Positions 1-6,972 of a stretch of DNA of 15,358 nucleotides are shown piece after piece. This stretch comes from Candidatus Pelagibacterales bacterium. GTDB lineage: Bacteria; Pseudomonadota; Alphaproteobacteria; TMED109. The stretch is from positions 263,160-278,517 of the forward strand of contig PBIU01000003.1 of assembly GCA_002720535.1 (NCBI GenBank), in the 5' to 3' direction. Below the pieces are notes generated by a model. It was not told where the DNA came from. It searched no databases and was given only the letters and a program-made list of their open reading frames with translations. How positions within the stretch are numbered: the first letter of the stretch is position 1; every line of letters starts with the position of its first letter. The position numbers were made by a program, and so were the translations under genes.

Positions 1-170
1 TAATTAGTATTATAGTTGCTATAGGAGTATTAGTATTGGAAGCTAATTTCCAACCTAAATTATGGGTACATGTAGTAATTTGGTTTCCTGTAACATTTAT
101 ACTTTCATTTATAATTCTGAGACCATTCAAAGCATTACTATTATGTGTTTCAAACATTAATAATAGATAA
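1..170 (+). CDS. DUF983 family membrane protein, C-terminal end (5' truncated by window edge)
   Basis: This is the last 55 codons of an open frame entering from the left edge (first full codon at 3, TAA at 168-170). A hydrophobic stretch is followed by an EANFQPKLWVHVVIWFPVT segment, a second hydrophobic helix and LRPFKALLL. This matches my memory of DUF983 C-termini, which have an aromatic/proline loop, a W-x-H-x-x-x-W helix and a final LRPLKxLL. DUF983 proteins are small inner-membrane proteins of unknown function that in alphaproteobacteria sit between the cytochrome oxidase subunit III gene and surf1. The surf1 gene follows directly here, so the cox structural genes probably lie just upstream, outside the window. 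The family call is from recognition, not a search. The N-terminal part, including any zinc-binding cysteines, cannot be seen. Confidence 0.8.
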   Translation, partial: ISIIVAIGVLVLEANFQPKLWVHVVIWFPVTFILSFIILRPFKALLLCVSNINNR

Positions 171-174
171 AATC

Positions 175-855
175 ATGAGTAATAAAAAATTATTTTTGTC
201 TTTAATATATAGTTCGTTGGCATTATTAATCTTAGTTTCTTTAGGTACTTGGCAGTTAGAAAGATTAAGATGGAAAACTGATATTTTATCCTCCATGAAA
301 GAGAGTTTATCTCTTCCTCCATTAAAAATAACTGATCAAGTTATAGATAATATAGGTCAGTATAGTTTTAGACGTATTCAATTAACTGGTAATTATTTAT
401 ATAAGAATAATATAACTATATATTCGAAGGTATTAAATAAAAAAGTTGGGAAACATTTAATTGTACCATTAGAAACTCAATATGGGATAATTTTAGTAAA
501 TAGAGGGTTTATTCCAAGCGATTTTAATATTGAAAATAATATTAAATCAGGAGAAATATCAATAAATGGTATAGTAAAATTTCAACAAAAGATTAATTAT
601 TTTACTCCTAATAATAATGTTATTAAAAATGAATGGTACTATATTAACATAAATGAAGTTAGTAATTTTTTATCTCTTCCGCTTTTAAATTTTTATATAG
701 TAGAGGAAAATAATATTAAAGAAAAATACCCTGTTGGAAGCCAATATAATATTAATATTCCTAATGATCACCTTCAATACGCAATAACTTGGTTTTCTCT
801 AGCTTTAGCTCTATGTATATTTATAAATATATTTTGGAGAAAAAATGTTTCATAA
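175..855 (+). CDS. surf1: SURF1 family cytochrome c oxidase assembly protein
   Basis: A 226-residue protein with the SURF1 layout: one N-terminal membrane helix (about residues 6-25), a large periplasmic domain and one C-terminal helix (about 201-220). The family's N-terminal motif GTWQLERLRWK is at 24-34, the central VNRGFIP motif at 108-114 and the C-terminal NDHLQYAITWF motif at 197-207. SURF1 (Shy1) helps build the heme a/a3-copper centres of subunit I of aa3-type oxidase. I chose the ATG at 175. The frame is open from a GTG at 145, but that start would overlap DUF983 by 26 bases and add residues before the usual family N-terminus. No clear Shine-Dalgarno site precedes either start. The stop overlaps the ctaA start by 11 bases, so translation is probably coupled. 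Confidence 0.93.
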   Translation: MSNKKLFLSLIYSSLALLILVSLGTWQLERLRWKTDILSSMKESLSLPPLKITDQVIDNIGQYSFRRIQLTGNYLYKNNITIYSKVLNKKVGKHLIVPLETQYGIILVNRGFIPSDFNIENNIKSGEISINGIVKFQQKINYFTPNNNVIKNEWYYININEVSNFLSLPLLNFYIVEENNIKEKYPVGSQYNINIPNDHLQYAITWFSLALALCIFINIFWRKNVS

Positions 856-1798
856 CATTTCTAAAGATTATATAATTTCATTACTAAAGATATTCTCAGG
901 TCTGTTAATAATTGTAATATTCGCCCAAATATCTTTGGGCTCTGCTGTGAGATTAACTGGATCAGGTTTATCTTGCCCAGATTGGCCTCTGTGCTATGGA
1001 TTATGGTTTCCTGATCAAGAAAAATTATCTACGATCTCTGATGTTAATTATGAATTCTACCAAATAATGCTAGAATGGATTCATAGATTTAATGCTGCTA
1101 TATTTATTGCTCCCTTAACACTTATTGTATTTATAATAGGGCTTAAATTAAATAATTCATATATAAATCAAAAAACTCTTTATGCAATAGTAGTATTTTT
1201 ATTACTACAAGGGTTAATTGGGGGATTTACGGTGTTTGATAGAAATTCACCTTGGTCTGTTGCTGTTCATTTAGGTTTTGCATTAATTTTGTTACTATTA
1301 GTAATAAGAGTATTTATGCAATCACTTAATTTAAATTTAGATATTTCTTTTCCAAAAATTAAGGGTAAATTGTCTACCTTAATAATATCTATCTTTTTTA
1401 TAATGCTTACTATGTTAATGGGAGCTATTGTTTCAAAAAGTGGATCTTCTTTAGCTTGTGATATATGGCCATTATGCTCTAATGATGGCTTAAGTATATT
1501 TCAACATAATAAATTTATTCACATTAGTCATAGGGTATTAGCTATTATTTCAGCAATAAGTATTTATTTTGTTGTTAAATTTTACAGAGATACTAGGCAA
1601 TATAAACTGATTTATAGATTACTCAATATATTAGTTGCAGTAATAGTATTACAAATATTAATAGGGGCTACAGTTATATTTACAGAATTAAATATGTATA
1701 TTGCAATGTTGCATCAATCTTTAGCAGTTATATTATTTATGATGCTTTCTTTTTTATTTTGGTTTACCTTACAAATAAATTATAAAAATAAATATTAA
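845..1798 (+). CDS. ctaA: Heme A synthase (CtaA/COX15 family), cysteine-pair type
   Basis: A 317-residue polytopic membrane protein with about eight hydrophobic helices in two similar halves, as in CtaA/COX15, which converts heme O to heme A for aa3-type oxidase. Heme-ligand candidates are H80 in an E-x-x-H motif (E77, H80), H142 in AVHLG, H229 in HISHR and H290 in MLHQS. Two matching loops, one per half, carry cysteine pairs: C44/C50 in GLSCPDWPLC and C205/C211 in SLACDIWPLC. Such pairs are typical of Bacillus-type CtaA; many alphaproteobacterial and mitochondrial COX15 proteins lack them. The start overlaps surf1 by 11 bases. The position next to surf1 fits joint production of heme A and its insertion factor. 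The neighbouring disulfide reductase gene might service these cysteines, which is inference. Confidence 0.93.
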   Translation: MFHNISKDYIISLLKIFSGLLIIVIFAQISLGSAVRLTGSGLSCPDWPLCYGLWFPDQEKLSTISDVNYEFYQIMLEWIHRFNAAIFIAPLTLIVFIIGLKLNNSYINQKTLYAIVVFLLLQGLIGGFTVFDRNSPWSVAVHLGFALILLLLVIRVFMQSLNLNLDISFPKIKGKLSTLIISIFFIMLTMLMGAIVSKSGSSLACDIWPLCSNDGLSIFQHNKFIHISHRVLAIISAISIYFVVKFYRDTRQYKLIYRLLNILVAVIVLQILIGATVIFTELNMYIAMLHQSLAVILFMMLSFLFWFTLQINYKNKY

Positions 1799-1831
1799 AG
1801 ATATTTTATTTAATATATTTTGGGTAAATTT

Positions 1832-3232
1832 ATGAATTATATTTCTACCAGAAATAAATATAATATTTCTGATAATAATTTTAGTAAGATTACTATGGAA
1901 GGTTTAGCCCCTGATGGAGGACTATACGTACCGGATAACTTTCCATTTTTAACATCTAAAGAAATATATAAAATGGCTAACTTAAGTTATTCAGAACTAT
2001 TTACTGAAATAATTTATAAATTTTGTGGAAGTTGCGTAAGTAAGTCTGAAATTTATGAAATTGCTAGAGATTCATATAAAGATTTTGAGGGTAAAGATTT
2101 AGCTCCACTAAATGATTATAATGATAATATAAAAATATTAGAACTATACCATGGTCCAACATTAGCTTTTAAAGATTTTGCCTTACAGTTTTTAAGTAGA
2201 ATTTTTAATCTATTCTTAGAGAGAGATAATAAAAATATAAATATAATTGGAGCAACCTCTGGAGATACTGGTTCAGCTGCAATTGAAGCTTTTAAAAATA
2301 ACCCAAGAGCTAATATAATCATATTACACCCTAAAGATAAAGTTAGTGAATTTCAAAGAAGACAAATGACTACTATTAAAGCTAATAATGTTTTTAATAT
2401 TGCTTTAGATGGAAATTTTGATGATTGCCAAGCAGTAGTTAAAAAGCTTTTAGTTGATATTGAATTTAATGAAAAGTATAATCTTGCGTCAATTAATTCT
2501 ATTAATTGGGGAAGAGTCTTAGCTCAAGTAGTTTATTATTTTTACTCTGCATTAAAGGTCTTAAAACATAATAATTTAGAAAGTATAAACTTTTCTGTTC
2601 CAACAGGAAATTTTGGAGACGCATATGCAGGATACATTGCAAAAAAAATGGGATTACCAATTAATAAAATTATTATTGCAACAAATAGTAATGATATTTT
2701 ATCAAAATTTTTTCAGACCGGAATTTATAAGGTATCAAAAGTAGTGCCTACTTTAAGTCCCTCAATGGACATACAAGTTGCAAGTAATTTTGAAAGGCTT
2801 TTATTTGAATGTCTTGATTTTAATCCATCTTTAGTAACAAAATATATGACTAAGCTTAGTACTCATGGATCCTTTGAAATAAGTAAAGAAATATTATGTG
2901 AATTAAATAAGACTTTTATAGGAGTTGGTGTGAATGATCATATTACAATAGAACGTATTAAAAGTTGTTATAGTGAAAAAAATATTATCATAGATCCACA
3001 CACATCTGTTGGCCTTGAAGCTGCCTGTAATTCAAATTTAAAAGAGTTATGTATTGTTTTATCTACAGCGCATCCAATTAAATTTTCTACTGCTGTAAAT
3101 AAGGCAATAAATATTACACCTAACTTACCAAATAAATACAAAAATATTTTTTCATTAAAGGAAAAATATCAATCAATGCCTAATGATCTAAATGAGATTA
3201 AAAATTTTATATCTATTAACTCAAGTTTGTAA
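1832..3232 (+). CDS. thrC: Threonine synthase
   Basis: A 466-residue PLP enzyme of the long (fold II) threonine synthase class, which turns O-phosphohomoserine into threonine in the cytoplasm. It starts with the family's YISTR sequence. The PLP lysine is K114 in GPTLAFKDFALQF; a glycine-rich segment ATSGDTGSAA is at 141-150, the phosphate-binding PTGNFGD at 257-263, and a late TAHPIKFSTAV block matches the family C-terminus. I chose the ATG at 1832. A TTG at 1820 in frame would only add four residues ahead of the usual MxYISTR start. The gap after ctaA is 33 bases with no visible terminator. In many alphaproteobacteria thrC is followed by an M16 peptidase and a GNAT gene; here the GNAT gene follows directly. 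ThrB, the preceding enzyme, is at 6965-7945 on the other strand. Confidence 0.96.
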   Translation: MNYISTRNKYNISDNNFSKITMEGLAPDGGLYVPDNFPFLTSKEIYKMANLSYSELFTEIIYKFCGSCVSKSEIYEIARDSYKDFEGKDLAPLNDYNDNIKILELYHGPTLAFKDFALQFLSRIFNLFLERDNKNINIIGATSGDTGSAAIEAFKNNPRANIIILHPKDKVSEFQRRQMTTIKANNVFNIALDGNFDDCQAVVKKLLVDIEFNEKYNLASINSINWGRVLAQVVYYFYSALKVLKHNNLESINFSVPTGNFGDAYAGYIAKKMGLPINKIIIATNSNDILSKFFQTGIYKVSKVVPTLSPSMDIQVASNFERLLFECLDFNPSLVTKYMTKLSTHGSFEISKEILCELNKTFIGVGVNDHITIERIKSCYSEKNIIIDPHTSVGLEAACNSNLKELCIVLSTAHPIKFSTAVNKAINITPNLPNKYKNIFSLKEKYQSMPNDLNEIKNFISINSSL

Positions 3233-3261
3233 TTATTTAAAATTAATATTGAGTGTATAAT

Positions 3262-3903
3262 ATGAACAAATATAAATTTAAAAAAATAAAACCTAAATCA
3301 TTCAAGGGCAACCGACTTAAAAAAATAGCATATGCTTTTAGAGGTTATTTTCCTCATAATTATATTGAAAGTGATAGAATTATCATACGTCATCCCCGTA
3401 GAAGAGACTGGAGATCTTGGGTTAATTTAAGAAAAGAATCATATAAATTTTTATATAAATGGGAGCCTTTTTGGGAAATTGAACACTGTAATAGGAGTAA
3501 TTATATGAAGCAATTAAGGTCGCAAAGATCAAAAGCTGCATATGATCAAGCATATTCTTTTTTATGTTTCAATAAAAATAGTAAGGAATTAGTGGGTGGG
3601 ATAAATATTTCTAATGTACAAAGAAGCGTTATACAGACTTGTAATATTGGTTACTGGCTGGGAGAATCTCACATAAAAAAAGGTTATATGGAAGAGTCTA
3701 TGCGTAGTATTATTCCGTATATATTTAAAAACTTAAAAATTAATAGAATTCAAGCACTTACTTTAGAAAATAATTTTAGTTCTAGAAAACTTTTAGAAAA
3801 AATAGGTTTTAAGAATGAAGGAGTTTTAAGAAAAGCAATGAAAATTAATAATATTTGGGAAGATCATATATTATATGCGCTATTAAATAATGATAATAGT
3901 TAA
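3262..3903 (+). CDS. GNAT-family N-acetyltransferase, RimJ/RimL-like
   Basis: A 213-residue soluble acetyltransferase. The GNAT core starts around residue 37 (SDRIIIRHPRRRDW). The acetyl-CoA-binding motif A is in the HIKKGYMEES region, about 137-146, and motif B is ENNFSSRKLLEKIGF at 169-183, ending with a W-E-D-H-x-L-Y-A-L-L tail typical of RimJ/RimL proteins. A basic leader of about 30 residues, rich in Lys and Arg, precedes the core. The best characterised relatives acetylate the N-termini of ribosomal proteins, but this subgroup, found beside thrC in alphaproteobacteria, has no established substrate that I know of. I chose the ATG at 3262 over an in-frame GTG at 3253. It lies 29 bases after thrC and 25 bases before the next gene, so it is probably cotranscribed. 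Confidence 0.88.
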   Translation: MNKYKFKKIKPKSFKGNRLKKIAYAFRGYFPHNYIESDRIIIRHPRRRDWRSWVNLRKESYKFLYKWEPFWEIEHCNRSNYMKQLRSQRSKAAYDQAYSFLCFNKNSKELVGGINISNVQRSVIQTCNIGYWLGESHIKKGYMEESMRSIIPYIFKNLKINRIQALTLENNFSSRKLLEKIGFKNEGVLRKAMKINNIWEDHILYALLNNDNS

Positions 3904-3928
3904 TTTTTATTTTTTTTAAAAATACATT

Positions 3929-5971
3929 ATGAAAAGAATTTTTTATTTATCTATATATTTATGTATATTCATATCTATAAACATATCTTATGCTCAAGAA
4001 TATAATGTCTTTAAAGAAGATATGGTTGAAGTAAGTTTTATTTCATCAGTTACAAAAGTTACAGAAGAAAAATTTTACTTGGGCCTAGAATTTAAATTAG
4101 AACCTGGATGGAAAATATATTGGAGACAACCTGGAGATTCAGGTATGCCTCCTACTTTAGATTACAAGGATTCAGTAAATTTAAAGTCAATTGAATTTAA
4201 ATGGCCATTTCCAATAAAAGAATATGAAGCGGCAAATTTACTGACAAATATTTATAAAGGCGAAGTAGTAATTCCATTGGAAGTCGCTGTCAAAGACCAT
4301 AAAAATCCTCTTAATTTGAAGGCGAAATTAAACTTTCAAGTATGTAAAGATATTTGTATACCATTTGAGACAAATTTATTCATTAATATAGATTCAGGTA
4401 AATCAAACTTTACTGAATATTTTCATAAAATAGAAAAAGCTTTATCAAAAGTACCAGTAGATCACAAAACAGTAGGTATTAATAATATTTTAATAAATAG
4501 AGTTTCTGATAATTCGTTATTTTTTTCATTAGAAAGTTTAGTTGATATTAAAGAAGGTGAAATTGAAATATTTTTAGAAAATAAAGATGAATATATAAAA
4601 GTAAATGAAATTAATATTAATGAAAATATAAATAATAAAATTTCTGCTAAAATTATATTAGATAAAGATATAAGTCATTTAAATAATCTCGATATAATAT
4701 TTGTTAAAGGTAATTTAGCGGTAAATATTAAGGAAATAAGAATTGAAAATGGTATTTCTAAAAGTATTTATTTAATATTACTAATTGCAATGATGGGAGG
4801 CTTAATTTTAAACTTTATGCCGTGCGTTCTTCCTGTTTTAATATTAAAGCTTAATAGAATATTGAGTGCTGAAAATAAAAATATTCATAATATAAGATTT
4901 AATTTTTTATTAACCGCATCTGGAATTATTTTTTCTTTTATATTAATAGCATTTATAACAGTATTTATAAAAGAAATTTCAGGGCAAGTGGGATGGGGAA
5001 TTCAATTCCAGCAACCAATATTTTTACTTTTTCTAATATTTATTTTAATTATATTTTCATTGAATTTATTTGGTAAAATAGAATTTAATCTACCAAATAA
5101 ATTTAACACTAAAATTAATAAATATTTAGGTCATAAGAATAGTGGGGTAGCTTTTTTTGAAGGGGCATTTGCAACTTTGCTAGCAACTCCTTGTTCAGCT
5201 CCATTTTTAGGGACAGCTGTAAGTTTCGCATTGTCATCTAATTTTTATACGACATTATTAATTTTTGTTTTTTTGGGGTTTGGAATGTCACTTCCTTATT
5301 TCATATTCATATTATTTCCAACATTAATAAATATTTTGCCTAAGCCTGGTAAGTGGATGAATTATTTAAGGTACATCCTTGGTATAGGATTAATTTCAAC
5401 AGCTGTATGGTTAAGTTATGTTTGTATTTCTATTTCAGGATTATCAATTTATATATATTTTATATCAGCTTTAGCACTATTCTTACTTATTTTATACAGG
5501 TTATATTTGATAAAAAAGTATTTAATTTTAATTTTCATTATACTTTTAGGTAATATATATATTTCGTTTAACACTGATTACGTAGACTATGATTTTTCTT
5601 ACAGTGATCAAGAAGAGTGGTTAAATTTTGATAATATAGAATTACAAAATCTCATTAATCAAGGCAATACAGTATTTGTAGATATTACTGCTGATTGGTG
5701 CATCACCTGTAAAGCAAATAAAATATTAGTATTAAATACTAAAGAATTTAAAAATTTAATTAGGGATAATAATATAATCTTAATGAAAGGAGACTGGACA
5801 AAGCCAAATGATGAAATTAATAAATTTTTACAAAATGCAAATAGATATGGAATTCCTTTTAATGCTTTATATAATTCCAATTTCCCTAACGGATTATTAT
5901 ATTCAGAAATTTTAACATTAAAAGATATAAGGGCTGGCGTTACAAAATTGCATAGTAGTGTTGCAAAATAA
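3929..5971 (+). CDS. ScsB/DsbD-type membrane thiol-disulfide reductase
   Basis: A 680-residue three-part electron carrier moving reducing power from the cytoplasm to the cell envelope. A signal peptide spans residues 1-22 (SYA before QEYN). A long periplasmic domain follows, with GWKIYWRQPGDSG at 60-72 and a cysteine pair C139/C143 (CKDICIP), both typical of ScsB rather than classical E. coli DsbD. The CcdA/DsbD-like membrane domain (about 279-547, eight hydrophobic helices) carries its redox cysteines at C299 (NFMPCVLP) and C422 (ATPCSAPFLG). The C-terminal thioredoxin domain has ITADWCITC with C591/C594 and a later GIPFNALY segment containing the expected cis-proline. All six redox cysteines are present, so it should work. 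The context (ctaA with Cys pairs, cox assembly, peroxiredoxin downstream) suggests a reductive role in the envelope; the true partners are not shown. No clear Shine-Dalgarno site is seen. Confidence 0.9.
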   Translation: MKRIFYLSIYLCIFISINISYAQEYNVFKEDMVEVSFISSVTKVTEEKFYLGLEFKLEPGWKIYWRQPGDSGMPPTLDYKDSVNLKSIEFKWPFPIKEYEAANLLTNIYKGEVVIPLEVAVKDHKNPLNLKAKLNFQVCKDICIPFETNLFINIDSGKSNFTEYFHKIEKALSKVPVDHKTVGINNILINRVSDNSLFFSLESLVDIKEGEIEIFLENKDEYIKVNEININENINNKISAKIILDKDISHLNNLDIIFVKGNLAVNIKEIRIENGISKSIYLILLIAMMGGLILNFMPCVLPVLILKLNRILSAENKNIHNIRFNFLLTASGIIFSFILIAFITVFIKEISGQVGWGIQFQQPIFLLFLIFILIIFSLNLFGKIEFNLPNKFNTKINKYLGHKNSGVAFFEGAFATLLATPCSAPFLGTAVSFALSSNFYTTLLIFVFLGFGMSLPYFIFILFPTLINILPKPGKWMNYLRYILGIGLISTAVWLSYVCISISGLSIYIYFISALALFLLILYRLYLIKKYLILIFIILLGNIYISFNTDYVDYDFSYSDQEEWLNFDNIELQNLINQGNTVFVDITADWCITCKANKILVLNTKEFKNLIRDNNIILMKGDWTKPNDEINKFLQNANRYGIPFNALYNSNFPNGLLYSEILTLKDIRAGVTKLHSSVAK

Positions 5972-5989
5972 TATCAAAATAAATATAGA
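5961..5989 (+). promoter_or_regulatory. Possible sigma70-type promoter for the peroxiredoxin gene
   Basis: A TTGCAA at 5961-5966 (4 of 6 to TTGACA) and a TATAGA at 5984-5989 (4 of 6 to TATAAT) are 17 bases apart, starting inside the end of the preceding gene. Transcription would begin near 5996, giving a leader of roughly 48 bases before the ATG at 6044. The gap here (72 bases) is the longest on the + strand, which supports separate control of prx. The base composition is so AT-rich that chance matches are common. Confidence 0.3.
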
Positions 5990-6043
5990 TATATTCAATA
6001 ATATCTAGTAAAAATATATATTAAATATTTTTGGAGATATTAA

Positions 6044-6535
6044 ATGGCAGTGTCTAATGGAGATAAAATCCCTTCTGTAACACTAAAAACTTTAAGTTCA
6101 GATGGAGTAATCGATATAAACGTAGCAGAGTATTTTTCAGATAAAAAAATTGTAGTTTTTTCTGTGCCTGGGGCATTTACTCCAACATGTTCGGCTAAGC
6201 ATTTACCTGGGTTTGTGGAATATTCAAATGATATAATTAGTAAGGGGGTTGATGAAATTATTTGTATATCGGTAAATGATCCATTTGTAATGAATGCTTG
6301 GGAAAAGGATCAAAACTCTAAGGGTAAGGTAACACTTCTTGCTGATGGTAACGGTGAATTGACAGAAGCTTTAGGTTTATCTTTTGATGGCTCAGGCTTT
6401 GGTTTAGGTAAAAGAGGTAAAAGGTTTGCGATGATAGTAGATCGTGGCTTTATTTGTCATTTAGCCGTTGAAGAAAAAGGATCATTTAGTGTTTCTAGTG
6501 CAGAAAGTATATTAAAGGCTTTAGATAGTATTTAA
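6044..6535 (+). CDS. Peroxiredoxin, Prx5 (type II) family
   Basis: A 163-residue cytoplasmic peroxiredoxin that reduces hydrogen peroxide and alkyl hydroperoxides with thiols, usually from glutaredoxin/glutathione or thioredoxin. The peroxidatic cysteine is C49 in the motif PGAFTPTCS, and the active-site arginine is R127 in GKRGKRFAMIVD. Other cysteines are C74 (the position often conserved in this subfamily) and C138. There is no signal peptide and no fused glutaredoxin domain. A strong ribosome binding site, GGAG at 6033-6036, lies 7 bases before the ATG. The gene follows the ScsB/DsbD-like gene after 72 bases and ends head-to-head with rnhA, the two stop codons sharing the bases TTAA. In many alphaproteobacteria prx sits downstream of rnhA on the same strand; here it is reversed. 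Confidence 0.94.
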   Translation: MAVSNGDKIPSVTLKTLSSDGVIDINVAEYFSDKKIVVFSVPGAFTPTCSAKHLPGFVEYSNDIISKGVDEIICISVNDPFVMNAWEKDQNSKGKVTLLADGNGELTEALGLSFDGSGFGLGKRGKRFAMIVDRGFICHLAVEEKGSFSVSSAESILKALDSI

Positions 6536-6972
6536 TTTTGGTCTATCGCCTGCGTAGCCAGTTTATCAGCAATATCATTTTCAATATTACCGGAATGGCC
6601 TTTAACCCAGTTCCAAGAGATATTATGTTTTTGCGATAATATATCTAGTACAACCCATAGGTCCTTATTTTTTACATCGTTCTTTTTGCTATTTTTCCAA
6701 TTATTTTTTTTCCAACCTGTAATCCAGTTGGTAATTCCCTCTTTAACATATTTACTATCAGTATATATATTAATTTTAGATTCTGTATCTATATATTTTA
6801 AAGCTTCTATTACAGCCATCATTTCCATTCTATTATTTGTTGTATTTTTCTCTGAACCAGAAATTTCTTTAGTTGAATTGTCATATTTAATTAGAGCTCC
6901 CCATCCACCAGGGCCTGGATTTCCAGAGCATGCTCCATCGGTCCATATATTTATAATTACCTTTTCATTCAT
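6532..6972 (-). CDS. rnhA: Ribonuclease HI
   Basis: A 146-residue cytoplasmic RNase H1, which cuts the RNA strand of RNA-DNA hybrids such as R-loops and primers. The four metal-binding acidic residues are visible: D12 in IWTDGACSGNPGPGGWG, E50 in NNRMEMMAV, D72 in IYTDSKYV and D133 in IENDIADKLA. The catalytic-loop histidine is H126 in VKGHSG. The length is normal for the E. coli-type enzyme, with the Lys/Trp-rich handle (about 86-103) present. The ATG overlaps the 3' end of thrB by 8 bases (the ATGAATGA at 6972-6965 holds both start and stop), so translation is likely coupled to thrB. The thrB-rnhA pairing is common in alphaproteobacteria. The stop codon shares TTAA with that of the convergent peroxiredoxin gene. 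Confidence 0.97.
   Translation of the reverse strand: MNEKVIINIWTDGACSGNPGPGGWGALIKYDNSTKEISGSEKNTTNNRMEMMAVIEALKYIDTESKINIYTDSKYVKEGITNWITGWKKNNWKNSKKNDVKNKDLWVVLDILSQKHNISWNWVKGHSGNIENDIADKLATQAIDQN

Noticed and set aside
145..174. Upstream GTG start for surf1
   Set aside because: It would overlap the DUF983 gene, has no ribosome binding site and adds residues not expected in the family.
2116..2322. Short minus-strand open frame inside thrC
   Set aside because: It lies entirely over the conserved PLP-binding part of thrC and has no independent support.
5353..5553. Short + strand frame inside the ScsB/DsbD-like gene
   Set aside because: It is an alternative frame within the membrane domain, with no start signal and a composition explained by the overlapping gene.
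5987..6006. Inverted repeat AGATAT/ATATCT before the peroxiredoxin gene
   Set aside because: It has only six A/T-rich base pairs and an 8-base loop, too weak for a terminator and expected by chance at this base composition.
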